The position numbers and the translations under genes are program-made. Source: Corynebacterium minutissimum (GTDB lineage: Bacteria; Actinomycetota; Actinomycetes; Mycobacteriales; Mycobacteriaceae). From it: 64,000 nucleotides of DNA. Below, piece by piece: positions 1 through 9,470 of the stretch. The stretch is taken from positions 62,001 to 126,000 of the forward strand of contig NZ_JSEF01000002.1 in the NCBI RefSeq assembly GCF_000805675.1. Reading direction: 5' to 3'. Numbering within the stretch: position 1 is the stretch's first letter; each line of letters opens with the position of its first letter. A model generated the notes under the pieces. It saw nothing but the letters and a program-made list of their open reading frames with translations, did no database searches and had not been told where the DNA came from.

Positions 1-1291
1 CCGAGCCCATCACGGCGATCTGGGCCGTCGGCCACGCCAAGTTGATATCTCCCGTCAGGTTCTTCGAGCCCATCACGGCATACGCGCCGCCATAAGCCTT
101 GCGCACGATGAGCGAGACCTTCGGCACGGTGGCCTCCACCACCGCAAACGCGAACTTTGCGCCGCGGTGAATCAAGCCTGCCTTCTCCTGGTCCACGCCC
201 GGCAGGTAGCCCGGCGTATCCACCACGAAGACCAGCGGGATGTTGTAGGCATCGCAAATGCGGATAAAACGCCCGCCTTTATCGGCGGCATCCGCATCGA
301 TACAACCCGCCGAATGCATCGGGTTATTCGCCACAAAGCCCACGGCCTTGCCATCAATGCGGCCAAAGGCGGTGATGACGTTGGGGGCGTAGTTCTCCTG
401 GATTTCGATGAGCTCGTCGTCGTCGCCAAGCTGCGTCAGAAGGTCCATCATGTCGTAGCCGGCATTCGTGTCATCCGGCATGAAGGAATCCAGCTCGGTG
501 TCCTGGGCTACCTCCTCATCAGTAGGCGCATCGAAGACCGGCGCCTCATCGAAGCAGGTCAGCGGCAAATGATCCAGCAAATCGCGCACGAGGTCGAAAG
601 CATCATCCTCCGAGGGCACCACGACGGACACGTTGCCGTTAAGCTCCTGCTGGCGCGCGGAGCCCAGGTCGTGGGAAGAAATCTCCTCGCCCGTGACCTC
701 CTTGATCACGTTCGGGCCCGTCACGTACATCTCCGCCTCACCGTCGACGGCGATGATGAAGTCCGTGGTCACCGGCGCATACACCGCGCCACCGGCGGAC
801 TTGCCCATCATGATGGAAATCTGCGGGCTGCGGCCACTAAGCGGCAGCTGGCGGCGGGCAATCTCCGAGTACATGGCCAAAGACGTCACCGCATCCTGGA
901 TGCGCGCGCCGCCGGAATCCTGGATACCGATGACCGGGCAGCCGATCTTGATGGCCAAATCCATGATGTCGGTAACCTTCTTACCAAAGGTCACGCCCAC
1001 GGAACCGCCATAGACCGTCTTATCGTGTGCGTAAATGCACACCGGGCGACCGTTGATGCGGCCGTGGCCGGTCACCACGCCGTCGGAGTAAATCGCGTCC
1101 GGGTCACCAGGAGTTTTGCCCAGGGCGCCAGTTTCGACGAAGGAGCCTTCGTCGAGAAGCGCGGCGATACGTTGGCGCGGCGTCGAACGCCCGGCCTCGT
1201 CGCGGCGCGCCCGGGAGCGCTCGCTGCCGGGGTCCTGGGCACGCTCGAGGCGCTCGCGCAGGTCCGCTAGCTTGTCAGCGGTGCTAGTCAC
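1..1291 (-). CDS. accD3: acyl-CoA carboxylase beta subunit of the mycolate pathway (3' end outside window)
   Basis: Carboxyltransferase subunit that carboxylates a long acyl-CoA to give the extender unit condensed by Pks13 (AccD3 of C. glutamicum, AccD4 of M. tuberculosis). Reading the minus strand from a GTG at 1291 gives an uninterrupted protein of about 430 residues in the window. It contains the family stretches IYAHDKTVYGGSVG, IQDSGGARIQDAV, GKSAGGAVYAP, FVVDTPGYLPG and RKAYGGAYAVMGS. The family is usually about 520-550 residues, so roughly the last fifth lies beyond base 1. The GTG start overlaps the TGA stop of pks13 in a GTGA (1288-1291), which implies translational coupling and one transcript. 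Assignment to AccD3/AccD4 rather than another AccD paralogue rests on this gene order. Confidence 0.93.
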   Translation of the reverse strand, partial: MTSTADKLADLRERLERAQDPGSERSRARRDEAGRSTPRQRIAALLDEGSFVETGALGKTPGDPDAIYSDGVVTGHGRINGRPVCIYAHDKTVYGGSVGVTFGKKVTDIMDLAIKIGCPVIGIQDSGGARIQDAVTSLAMYSEIARRQLPLSGRSPQISIMMGKSAGGAVYAPVTTDFIIAVDGEAEMYVTGPNVIKEVTGEEISSHDLGSARQQELNGNVSVVVPSEDDAFDLVRDLLDHLPLTCFDEAPVFDAPTDEEVAQDTELDSFMPDDTNAGYDMMDLLTQLGDDDELIEIQENYAPNVITAFGRIDGKAVGFVANNPMHSAGCIDADAADKGGRFIRICDAYNIPLVFVVDTPGYLPGVDQEKAGLIHRGAKFAFAVVEATVPKVSLIVRKAYGGAYAVMGSKNLTGDINLAWPTAQIAVMGS

Positions 1292-4200
1292 TTCCGAATC
1301 TTCTCCTCGATCCAATCCTCCATGTGCTTGCCCACGATACCGATAGCCGGCTCGTCGGGAACCGCCAGGTGGTCGCCCGGCAGCTGCACAATCTCCAGAT
1401 CCTTCACGATAACGCCCCAACCGCCGTCCGGGTTAATCTCCGCATACGCCGGCTCGAGCTCAATGGCGCCGTCATGCATGCGCTCGGAGCGGAAGAGGAT
1501 GACCGGCACGCTTACCGACGCCCACCTTCCCATATCCAGCGAGCCCAAAATCTGGTTGTCCACGAAGGACGCACGCTGGTGCTCGAGTACACCGGCGGAC
1601 AGGCCGTGTTCGGAGGCGTCGGTGGAGCTGAGGAATTCCGCGAGCATGGCCATGAGCGCATCTTCGCCGACAGTTTCCAGCATTTCGTAGGGCGGCTCGA
1701 AGTCGAGACCGTAGGTCTTCTTGGCAAAGGCGGCGTAGCGGCCCCACCGAGCCTTGGTTTCCTCCAGCGTTTTCGGGGCCGGATGCGCCGGCTGGGTGGT
1801 ATCCAGCAAAGCGATGAAGGCAACCTCGGCAGTATCCTCACCACGGGCTGCACGCTCTTGCAACTGGTAGGCCACCTCGTAGGCCAGCGCGCCGCCGAAG
1901 GACCAGCCGCCGAGCACAACCTTGCGGCCGCGCGCGTAATGCAGGATGTCCTCGATATAGGCGGCGGCGCGATCCTCCAGGCTGCCCTCGAGGCGCTCTA
2001 CGCCGTAGACGGCGACGTCGGCAGGCAGGCGGCGGGTCAGCGGCTGGTAGACCACGGTGGTGCCGCCGGCCGGGTGGAACATGAAGACGGCGGGGCCGTC
2101 GGCCTCGCGCAGCACACGGATATTGCCTTCGACCTCGGTCTCGAGGCCCTCGCGGACGAGGTCCGCTAGGTTCTCCAGTGCTTCGGCTTCCTGGACCTGT
2201 TGGGCGGTGACCTCGATGCCGGCGCGCTCGGTGAGGCGCTCGGCAATCTTTTCCGCCACTTCATCGCTGACCTGCGGCAGCGCGGAAGTCACGCCGGCTG
2301 CGGCCTTGCCCGTGAAGGTGGCCCAGGTGCCGAAGACCATGCGCTCGGAAGCATCACGCGGGGCGACGCCCACGCCTTCGTGCTCCTCGCCGCTATTATC
2401 GCCGCGCAGCTCATCCGCGCCGCCCTTAGCGCTCACCGTGGAGGCGTCTGGGGTGGTGTCGTCACTCTCGGTGAGCGCGAAGGGTGCGGTGTGAGCGTCT
2501 GCGGTGTGGGCGGCGCCGGTGGCCGGCGCGGCGGGGTCGGTTTGCTCGGCGACGGCCTCCTCGACCATGGTGATGACGTCGGCGAGGGAGGCGTCGCGAA
2601 GCGCCTGCACCTGCAGCGGCGGAATCTGGAAGTCGTTCTCCACGCGGTTCTTGATGCGCATGCCCATGAGCGAATCGAGGCCCAGGTCAATGAGCGGCAG
2701 CTCGCGCGGGAGGTCAGAGACGTCGTAGCCCATGGACTCAGAGACGATGAGCGCTAGGCGCTCCTCCACGCTCTCCTTCTCCGGGTCCCAGCGCACCGCA
2801 TCAACGCCCACCTCGGGGTCGGCGAACTGCGGCGCGGTCACGGCCTGCGGCAGGCTCGGCTCCGGGGTGGCGGCGGGGGCCGCGAGGTTCAGGGTAGAGG
2901 CGAAACCTTCCGCGATGAGCTTGGTCGTAGCGCCATCCACGTAGTGCACCGCCACGGACAGGCCGCCGAGAGTGCGCCGCACGATGGTGGTGACCTCGCC
3001 CTTCGCTGGCAGGTCCGCATGTTCCTCGCTGGCAGCAATCTGCGCGCCCGGGGATACGGCCTCGGCAGCAGCCTCCAGGATGGCCAGGGCACTCGGCGCC
3101 TGGTCCGCGTTTGTGGAGAAGGCCACGGCGCCCTCCGGCAGGGTGACGCGCGCTCCCGGCAGACCGGAGATACCAGCGGAAGGGCGGGCGTTGGTCCAGA
3201 AACGCTGGCGACGGAAGTGGGTCGAGGGGGCAGCAACAAGCGCGCCGGAGCCAAAGACCTTTGTGTAGTCCACCGGAACACCCGCGGCGTAGAGCTTGGC
3301 CAGCAAATCCAGCAGGGACTCGGTGGGGTCCACCTTGCGCTTCAGGCTGTACAGCAGCTGCGCGTCCGCCTTGCCCGCGGCGAAAGCGGTGGACATGAGG
3401 CCCATCAGCGCAATCGGGTTCGGGGAAATCTCCACGATTTGGGTATGGCCCGCGTCGAAGGCCGACTCGGTCGCATCCTGCAGGTAGACGGAGTGGCGGG
3501 TCATGCGGATCCAGTAGTCTTCGTCGTGAAGCACGGTGCCCGGACGGTAGGCCTTGCCGCGGTCCACGGAGGAAAACAGCGTGGTGTGCAGCGGGCGGGC
3601 CTCAATGCCGGCGATTTCCGCATAGAGCTCTCCCAGCAGCGGGTCCACGGCAGAGGTGTGGCCGGCAGCCTTGACGTTGAGCGCGCGGGCGAACTTGCCC
3701 TCGCCGTCGAGCTTCTCCACCAGCGCGAGGACCTCCTCGCGCGGGCCGCCCACGGTGGTCATGCCGGGGCCGGTGTAGACGGCGGGCTCAATGTTGCCCG
3801 GCAAGGCGTCAATTTCCTCGGCGGAGAGTTCGACGACGGCCATGGCGCCTTGTTGATCGTCGGGAAGCGAGGCCTCACCCTCACCCATGAGGCGCGCGCG
3901 GTGGCAGGCGATGAGCATGGCGTCCTCTGCCGAAATGCCGCCGGACGCGTAAGCCGCGCCGATTTCACCCATGGACATGCCGATAACGCCGGCCGGGCGC
4001 ACGCCGAAGGTGGCGAGCAGGTCCGTCAGCGCAATCTGGATGCCTGTGATGGCTACCTGCGCGGTTTCGGTGTTGTAGGTCTGGGAGTCATCGTGGACGA
4101 GCTCCAGAATGGACCAGCCGGATTCGCGCTGCACAAGGGCGTCGAGTTCCACCAGACGTTCTTTAAACAGCAGCGACATCTCAATCATGTCCTTGGCCAT

Positions 4201-6111
4201 CTTGCGGTGCTGGGAGCCGAAGCCGGAGTACATGAAGACCGGGCCATGCACCGACGGGGAATCCGCCGCGGCGATGCCCACGGAGACGGTTCCTTCAGAC
4301 ACCTGGCGGAGACGCTTGATGGCCTCTTCGCTTGACGACGCCATCACTACCGCCCGCGAGCGCCCATGATTGCGGCGGGCGAGGGTACGGGCCAGGGAGA
4401 GCAGGTTCGGATTCTCGGCCTCGATGTACTCCGCAAGGTCGGCCGCAGCCGTGGCGCGGCGTGAAGGCAGCAGGCCGGAGACCGGCAGGGCTACCGGCTG
4501 GCCTTCGCCAACGGCGACCTGCGGGGCAGCCTGGTGGGTCAGCCCGCGGTAATCAGTAAGGACAACGTGGGCGTTAGTGCCGCCGAAGCCGAAGCCGGAG
4601 ACACCCGCAATCTTCTGGCCGGAGTATTCGGGCCATTCGCGTGGGTCCTCGACGACTTCCAGGTGCTCGGCGTCGAAATCGATGTAGCGGTTGGGGCCGG
4701 CGTAATTGATGTTCGGCGGGATGACGCCATGGCGCATACCTTCGATGACCTTAATGAGGCCAACCACGCCCGCAGCGGATTCAGAGTGGCCGATATTGGT
4801 CTTGGCGGAGCCCAGAAGGGTCGGGGTGGCGGCATGGCGGCCTGGGCCGAGCACACGGCCGAGAGCGGTGGCCTCGATGGGATCACCGAGGATGGTGCCG
4901 GTGCCGTGGGCCTCGACGTAGTCCACGTCCTGTGGGCGGATACCGGCGTCGGCGTAGGCGCGCTCGAGGACGTCGACCTGCGCGTCCGGGTTCGGAGCGG
5001 TCAGGCCGTTGGAGTGGCCGTCGGAGTTAACGGCGGAGCCCTTGATGACGGCAGCGATGGTGTCACCGTCGCGTTCGGCGTCCTCCAGGCGCTTGAGAAC
5101 GAGGACACCGGCGGCGTCCGCGCGGACGATGCCGTCGGCGTCATCGGAGAACGCATGGATGGCACTGGTGGGCGAGGTGACGCCGAGCTCGCTAAAGCCG
5201 ATGGAAGCATGCGGCGAGGCCAAGATGTTCACGCCGCCGGCCAAGGCCACATCGGCCGCGCCGACGCGCAGATCCTTGACTGCCTGGTTGACGGCCACGA
5301 GAGAGGCGGAGCAGGCAGTATCCACGTTGAGGGACGGGCCGCGCAGATCGAATGCGTAGGACAGGCGGTTGGCGATAATCGCCGAGGAGGTGCCCGTCAT
5401 CGCGTAGGGGTGCATCTCTGCTGGGTCGGCGGTGATGAGCATGCCGTAGTCGTTGTTCGTAGAGCCCATGTACACGCCAGTAGCGGTGCCGCGCAGCTGG
5501 TTGGCGGGTACACCAGCGTCTTCGAGGGCCTCCCACGCCACTTCGAGGAGGATGCGCTGCTGCGGGTCCATGTTGGCGGCCTCAAGCGGAGAGAGACCAA
5601 AGAATTCGGCATCGAAGCTGGCGATGTCATCGATGTAGCCGCCGTCGGTGTTCTGCTGCTCTATCTTTTCGCTGGTAATCGGGTCGGAGGAATACTCCGA
5701 CCAGCGGCCCACGGGCAGCGGGCCGGTACCCGGCCGACCCTCCACAAGCATTTTCCAGAATTCAGCGACGTTCTTCGCGCCCGGGAAGCGGCCGGCGTAG
5801 CCGATGACGGCGATGTCGCCGCCCGCGAGAGCGGCAGGGCGAGGTGCCGACACTGCTTCCCCTGGCAGGCTGTGGGTGGCCCCGTTGACCAGACGTTCCG
5901 CCAGCTGTGCAATCGTGGGGTACTCATAGGCCACGGTGGGCTCGAGCTTAATGCCGAGGAGGTTTTCTAATTCACCGGAAAGAACCACGGCGTCGCGCGA
6001 GGAGAGTCCGAAGTTCTCCAGCGGTTTGGTGTCCGTGATTTCCTCTGCGGAGAGGCCGGTGGTCTGCGCAACCCAGGTGCGCAGCCAGCCACGAAGCTCT
6101 TCAACGGTCAT
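1288..6111 (-). CDS. pks13: Pks13 mycolic acid condensing polyketide synthase
   Basis: Type I polyketide synthase that condenses two fatty acyl chains into the beta-keto precursor of corynomycolic acids. The 1607-residue protein has the Pks13 order. An N-terminal carrier has Ser38 in GLSSRD. The ketosynthase has Cys267 in VDTACSAS, His402 in EAHGTGT and His442 in NIGHSESA. The acyltransferase has Ser713 in GMSMGE and His818. The second carrier has Ser1147 in LGLDSLMG. The C-terminal thioesterase/acyltransferase has Ser1404 in GWSFGG, Asp1437 and His1581. The acyltransferase nucleophile motif has Met where GHSxG enzymes have His. Residues 1195-1260 are a low-complexity linker, and 1270-1325 look like an unmodified helical segment. 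FadD32 loads the N-terminal carrier, and accD3 downstream is translationally coupled. Near the start, agctag-type sequence gives only a weak ribosome-binding site. Confidence 0.97.
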   Translation of the reverse strand: MTVEELRGWLRTWVAQTTGLSAEEITDTKPLENFGLSSRDAVVLSGELENLLGIKLEPTVAYEYPTIAQLAERLVNGATHSLPGEAVSAPRPAALAGGDIAVIGYAGRFPGAKNVAEFWKMLVEGRPGTGPLPVGRWSEYSSDPITSEKIEQQNTDGGYIDDIASFDAEFFGLSPLEAANMDPQQRILLEVAWEALEDAGVPANQLRGTATGVYMGSTNNDYGMLITADPAEMHPYAMTGTSSAIIANRLSYAFDLRGPSLNVDTACSASLVAVNQAVKDLRVGAADVALAGGVNILASPHASIGFSELGVTSPTSAIHAFSDDADGIVRADAAGVLVLKRLEDAERDGDTIAAVIKGSAVNSDGHSNGLTAPNPDAQVDVLERAYADAGIRPQDVDYVEAHGTGTILGDPIEATALGRVLGPGRHAATPTLLGSAKTNIGHSESAAGVVGLIKVIEGMRHGVIPPNINYAGPNRYIDFDAEHLEVVEDPREWPEYSGQKIAGVSGFGFGGTNAHVVLTDYRGLTHQAAPQVAVGEGQPVALPVSGLLPSRRATAAADLAEYIEAENPNLLSLARTLARRNHGRSRAVVMASSSEEAIKRLRQVSEGTVSVGIAAADSPSVHGPVFMYSGFGSQHRKMAKDMIEMSLLFKERLVELDALVQRESGWSILELVHDDSQTYNTETAQVAITGIQIALTDLLATFGVRPAGVIGMSMGEIGAAYASGGISAEDAMLIACHRARLMGEGEASLPDDQQGAMAVVELSAEEIDALPGNIEPAVYTGPGMTTVGGPREEVLALVEKLDGEGKFARALNVKAAGHTSAVDPLLGELYAEIAGIEARPLHTTLFSSVDRGKAYRPGTVLHDEDYWIRMTRHSVYLQDATESAFDAGHTQIVEISPNPIALMGLMSTAFAAGKADAQLLYSLKRKVDPTESLLDLLAKLYAAGVPVDYTKVFGSGALVAAPSTHFRRQRFWTNARPSAGISGLPGARVTLPEGAVAFSTNADQAPSALAILEAAAEAVSPGAQIAASEEHADLPAKGEVTTIVRRTLGGLSVAVHYVDGATTKLIAEGFASTLNLAAPAATPEPSLPQAVTAPQFADPEVGVDAVRWDPEKESVEERLALIVSESMGYDVSDLPRELPLIDLGLDSLMGMRIKNRVENDFQIPPLQVQALRDASLADVITMVEEAVAEQTDPAAPATGAAHTADAHTAPFALTESDDTTPDASTVSAKGGADELRGDNSGEEHEGVGVAPRDASERMVFGTWATFTGKAAAGVTSALPQVSDEVAEKIAERLTERAGIEVTAQQVQEAEALENLADLVREGLETEVEGNIRVLREADGPAVFMFHPAGGTTVVYQPLTRRLPADVAVYGVERLEGSLEDRAAAYIEDILHYARGRKVVLGGWSFGGALAYEVAYQLQERAARGEDTAEVAFIALLDTTQPAHPAPKTLEETKARWGRYAAFAKKTYGLDFEPPYEMLETVGEDALMAMLAEFLSSTDASEHGLSAGVLEHQRASFVDNQILGSLDMGRWASVSVPVILFRSERMHDGAIELEPAYAEINPDGGWGVIVKDLEIVQLPGDHLAVPDEPAIGIVGKHMEDWIEEKIRK

Positions 6112-6211
6112 AAATCTCTAGCTTTCTAACGCGGACTATGGTCATAAAGGCGGTCGATTTTGCGCAGCACGAAGGCGCGCTCGACGACGCTCCTATTCGA
6201 GTTATCGGACG

Positions 6212-6240
6212 ATTATCTCACTTCGTTAACTTGGGTTTCA
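6212..6240 (-). promoter_or_regulatory. possible pks13 promoter
   Basis: On the minus strand GATAAT (plus 6212-6217) is a good -10 match. The hexamer TGAAAC (plus 6235-6240) lies 17 nt upstream as a weak -35. The predicted transcript would start about 95 nt before the pks13 ATG. The assignment is by hexamer match only. Confidence 0.35.
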
Positions 6241-6440
6241 TAACCGACATACCCATTGACTCCCCCACCAGCGAAAACTCGCCGATGATCCACACACTTA
6301 CGCGCGCACGCGCGCGAGAGGGTAGGCGGCTTGGGCTGCGCGGGCGAGTGTTGTAGGGGCGCGCGCGAGAGAGAGTAGGGGGTTGCTCTCACGTGCCTCG
6401 GTGAGCTCGGTAGGCGTTAGCTAACCTCATGCACGACAAA

Positions 6441-6468
6441 CCCACCCAACCATGGTGAGCTGGGTGGG
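6441..6468 (-). terminator. hairpin after fadD32
   Basis: Perfect 8-bp inverted repeat (CCCACCCA / TGGGTGGG) with a 12-nt loop, 17 bp past the fadD32 stop. On the minus strand it is followed only by TTTG, so it would be a weak terminator. Confidence 0.45.
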
Positions 6469-6484
6469 CGGCGCAGGGCGCAGA

Positions 6485-8344
6485 CTAGGAAGCGAGGTAC
6501 TCCTTCTTCGCCACACGGCGGGCAATCTTGCCCGAGGAGGTGCGCTTAATCTCGTTGGCGTTGAACCACTGAATGGCCGCCGGTGTCACGCCGTGGTGCG
6601 AGGAGACGGCGGAGCGAATGGCCTCGGAGGCGGCGTCGTCCTCGGCGGGGCTAGCGCCATCAGCACGTTCGATCAGCAGGACAAGTTCTTCGGTGCTGCC
6701 GCCCTCGACGGAGAAGGCCGCGATGGAATCAGCACGCACGTGGGACGAGGCCTCCTGCACGGTACCTTCGATATCCTGCGGGTAGTGGTTGCGACCAGCC
6801 ACCACGATGAGGTCCTTGAGACGGCCCGTGATGTAGACCTGGTTATCCACAATCGCCGCCAAGTCACCGGTAGCAAGCCAGTTGTTATCCTCCGGAGCAT
6901 TCGGTACGCGGGACCCTTCAGCCAGGCGCTCTCCCAGCGTGTTGTGGAAGGTGGATGCGGTTTCCTCTTCACGGCCCAAGTAGCCGGCCGCGCGGTTTTC
7001 GCCGTGGAGCCAGATTTCGCCCACGAGACCGTCGGCAAGCTCGGCTCGGGTCTCTGGGTCCACGATGGTGAGTTCCTGGGCAATAACGCTCTGACCACAG
7101 GAGGCGTAGGCCACGGAGTCCGCAGACTTCTCCACGATGACCGCCTCGCCCTGCGCCAAGCGCTCGCGGTCGAAGTGCGAAATGATGGGGCGCTCTGGGG
7201 TCTGCGGCGTGGTGACGATGAGGGATGCCTCCGCCATGCCATACGACGGGCGCAGGGTCTCGCGGCGCAGACCGTACTCTTCCTTGCCAAAGGTCTCCCA
7301 GAAGGAGTTCACTGCGCTCTCCGTCACCGGCTCCGAACCAATCACGATGCCATCGACGTTGCTGAAGTCCAGCTCCTCCCCCGCTGCCGGTGCTCCATAC
7401 CGCGCTGCCAGCTCGAGGGCGAAGTTCGGAACTACGGCGTAGGTGCCCTGCAGGTGGGCGTCGACAGGCTGGCGCTTGAGCTGTTCTACCCAACGCTTGG
7501 GCTGTTGGACGAAGTCGCGCGGGGTCATAATCTCCAGGTTAAGCCCCAGAATGGTAACGAAGACGGCAAGAATGATGCCCATATCGTGGTGCATCGGCAG
7601 CCACGATACGACGCGCGCGGGCAGCTTAATCTGCACGGCGGTGAAGATCTGCAGCACATTGGTCATGATGTTGCGGTTAGTCAGCAGCACGCCCGCCGGG
7701 GTGCGCGTGGAACCGGAAGTGTACTGCAGGAAGGCCGGGTGGTCCACCGGTGCGGTCTGCAGAGCAGCGAGGGCAGCCTTGCCCTCTTCAGTCTCCAACG
7801 GGTTCACCCAGCTAGCAGCGAGGGAATCCGGCAGAGAATCAATAGAGATGATGCGCGGACGCTCGGCGGCGGGGCGGTCGGAGAAGTACGCACGGTTGGC
7901 GGCCGCCGAAACGTTGTTGGTGAGAACAATCGGCGGGTTGGCATCCCCGAACACCGCACGCAGGTGGTCAGTGTGGCCCGGCTCGTTCGGGTCATAAAGC
8001 GGAATCGGAGTCATGCCTGCATACAAGGCACCAAGGAAGCCGAAGATGTACTCCGGGGAATTGCCGGCCAGGATGGCCACGCGGTCACCCATCTTGCCTA
8101 CCTGCTGCAAACGCGCGGCCACTACCTTGATACGGGTATTGACCTGGGAGCGTGTGAAGTCACGCGGGGTGCCTTCCGGGTTATCAGTGAAGACCCACTG
8201 GCGCATGACCGGGCGGTCCGGGATTCCTGCCTGCTGTTCGGCGGCGTAGACGTGTTCCGCCAAGCCTGCCAAGGTGAGATGTGGCGGCAGGGAGATGGCG
8301 CCCTTCTCGTCGAAGAACTGGCCGATCAATGCTTTCAGGTCCAT
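6485..8344 (-). CDS. fadD32: FadD32 long-chain fatty acyl-AMP ligase
   Basis: Adenylates the meromycolate-type fatty acid and passes it to the N-terminal carrier domain of Pks13. The 619-residue protein has the ANL-superfamily motifs in order: YTSGSTRTP around residue 208 (phosphate loop), GEIWLHGENRAAGYL, TGDLAA near 488, GRLKDLIVVAGRNHYP near 506, and SSGKIARR with the C-terminal lysine at about 606. An acyl-AMP ligase rather than acyl-CoA synthetase role follows from close resemblance to FadD32 and from adjacency to pks13. The start has a strong ribosome-binding site (AAAGGAG, 6 nt before ATG). The C. glutamicum orthologue is also called fadD2. The gene has its own plausible promoter and is separated from pks13 by 373 bp. 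Confidence 0.96.
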   Translation of the reverse strand: MDLKALIGQFFDEKGAISLPPHLTLAGLAEHVYAAEQQAGIPDRPVMRQWVFTDNPEGTPRDFTRSQVNTRIKVVAARLQQVGKMGDRVAILAGNSPEYIFGFLGALYAGMTPIPLYDPNEPGHTDHLRAVFGDANPPIVLTNNVSAAANRAYFSDRPAAERPRIISIDSLPDSLAASWVNPLETEEGKAALAALQTAPVDHPAFLQYTSGSTRTPAGVLLTNRNIMTNVLQIFTAVQIKLPARVVSWLPMHHDMGIILAVFVTILGLNLEIMTPRDFVQQPKRWVEQLKRQPVDAHLQGTYAVVPNFALELAARYGAPAAGEELDFSNVDGIVIGSEPVTESAVNSFWETFGKEEYGLRRETLRPSYGMAEASLIVTTPQTPERPIISHFDRERLAQGEAVIVEKSADSVAYASCGQSVIAQELTIVDPETRAELADGLVGEIWLHGENRAAGYLGREEETASTFHNTLGERLAEGSRVPNAPEDNNWLATGDLAAIVDNQVYITGRLKDLIVVAGRNHYPQDIEGTVQEASSHVRADSIAAFSVEGGSTEELVLLIERADGASPAEDDAASEAIRSAVSSHHGVTPAAIQWFNANEIKRTSSGKIARRVAKKEYLAS

Positions 8345-8363
8345 GTGGGACTCCTTTGTGGGA

Positions 8364-8393
8364 TAGATAGGTCACGTACTTTTGACACTGAAA
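8364..8393 (-). promoter_or_regulatory. possible fadD32 promoter
   Basis: Minus-strand TTTCAG (plus 8388-8393) and TATCTA (plus 8364-8369) are separated by 18 nt, just upstream of the AAAGGAG ribosome-binding site of fadD32. The assignment is by hexamer match only. Confidence 0.4.
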
Positions 8394-8435
8394 ATATCAG
8401 ACGCGGCGTGGCGAATGTTACACGGCGCGCCAATT

Positions 8436-9371
8436 TTAGTGTGCGTCGATGGTGTCCTTAGCCCACTGCGTGACCCACTGGTTAGCCGTAGTGCCCTCAA
8501 TAACGTCCGGGTTTGAGGCATACATGGCATGCACACCGTTGGCTTCAATGAGATCCATCGCGCGGTCGAGCCCGTTGCTGACATCCAGCGGCGCATCACA
8601 AATGGAGTCGTTGGGCGCGCAAATCTGGAAGGTGCGGTCGGCCAGTTCGCCAAAGCCATTGGGGCGCGCACCGCGCATAGTCGCTCCCGGCACGATGCCC
8701 TGAATCAGCGTCGAGACCGGCTGCAGAGCAATCTCCGCACCAACACCGCCCACCTGGGCACCGGGGTTGATACCGACGCCTTCTTGGCGACGCCCATCCG
8801 CAATCACCGCCACCCCAGCCACACTATTGGCAGGAATGGGACCATTGCCGCCACCGATGTGGTCAGCGATATCTCCCACAATGACCGCGCCTTGGGAAAA
8901 GCCGGACAAGATGAACTTCGTGTCCGGGCAGGTCTCATGCATGTAGGTCAGTTCGCCCTCCAGACGGGAGGTTCCTTCATCGCGCGATTCGTCGTAGCTC
9001 ATCTCGTGCTGCGCGTTGATGTTTTTGAACTGCGCGGTATAAGGCAGCGTCCATACCTTGACGTCCTCGGGGACGTACGCCTCCTTCAAAGGATTGGTAA
9101 TGGAGAGCATGAAGGAGTTCGGGTTGGCTCCGGGGTTGATGGGATCATCATCCGCAGCGGATTCCCACGTGCCCGGCGCGGAAACAAACTCGAAGCGCGG
9201 GCACCAATCCGGCTGCGCAGGCGGCTCCTCGGCAGGCTGCTCCGGATTGTCGGCAGGTTCGCTGAGAATCCCTGGTTCGCCTTGGTCGTGGGTGTTGAGG
9301 AAGTGGACCACTCCGCCGCCGATGACAACGAGGAGGACAACGACGGCGAGGACGGTGATTGTTTTACGCAT
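8436..9371 (-). CDS. cutinase-family envelope lipase/thioesterase (Rv3802c-like)
   Basis: Alpha/beta hydrolase of the cutinase family that sits beside the mycolate genes in all mycolata. The M. tuberculosis relative Rv3802c has phospholipase and thioesterase activity and is linked to mycolate homeostasis. The 311-residue protein has an N-terminal membrane anchor (about residues 5-24), a Pro/Glu-rich linker (34-55) and the hydrolase domain. The catalytic Ser159 lies in GFSQG, the likely Asp255 lies between two cysteines (CAPNDSIC), and His281 is in GVHAMY. It is followed on the same strand by fadD32 with 91 bp between, where the fadD32 promoter candidate lies. The substrate here is inferred from family and position. 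Confidence 0.9.
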   Translation of the reverse strand: MRKTITVLAVVVLLVVIGGGVVHFLNTHDQGEPGILSEPADNPEQPAEEPPAQPDWCPRFEFVSAPGTWESAADDDPINPGANPNSFMLSITNPLKEAYVPEDVKVWTLPYTAQFKNINAQHEMSYDESRDEGTSRLEGELTYMHETCPDTKFILSGFSQGAVIVGDIADHIGGGNGPIPANSVAGVAVIADGRRQEGVGINPGAQVGGVGAEIALQPVSTLIQGIVPGATMRGARPNGFGELADRTFQICAPNDSICDAPLDVSNGLDRAMDLIEANGVHAMYASNPDVIEGTTANQWVTQWAKDTIDAH

Positions 9372-9398
9372 GAGGAAATTTCTACCTTGGGAAGGTGC

Positions 9399-9418
9399 GG
9401 GATTCCCTGGGGAATCCC
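9399..9418. other. short hairpin between lipoprotein and cutinase genes
   Basis: GGGATTC and GAATCCC form a 7-bp inverted repeat (extendable by CC/GG) in the 99-bp gap. There is no T-run on either side. It could be a weak transcript-end or processing signal between the DUF732 lipoprotein gene and the cutinase-like gene. Confidence 0.3.
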
Positions 9419-9470
9419 TGCCATGGGGCTGGGTGCGCTTGACGACGTCTCCCTAGCCGCCCCGCCACAC

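Larger units (their letters stand above)
6112..6484. other. 373-bp gap between fadD32 and pks13 with duplicated CG-alternating tract
   Basis: No convincing gene is visible here. The gap holds the possible pks13 promoter at its left, a fadD32 terminator-like hairpin at its right, and two similar stretches of alternating CG followed by GAGAG and GTAGG (starting near 6309 and 6360). Such a long gap suggests pks13 is not simply read through from fadD32. Confidence 0.5.

Noticed and set aside
167..1346. Long plus-strand open frames opposite accD3 and similar frames opposite pks13, fadD32, cop1, glf, glpK, glpD, plsC and serS
   Set aside because: They mirror the codon structure of GC-rich genes on the minus strand, have composition full of Arg/His/Gly, no domains and no ribosome-binding sites. 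They are antisense shadows.
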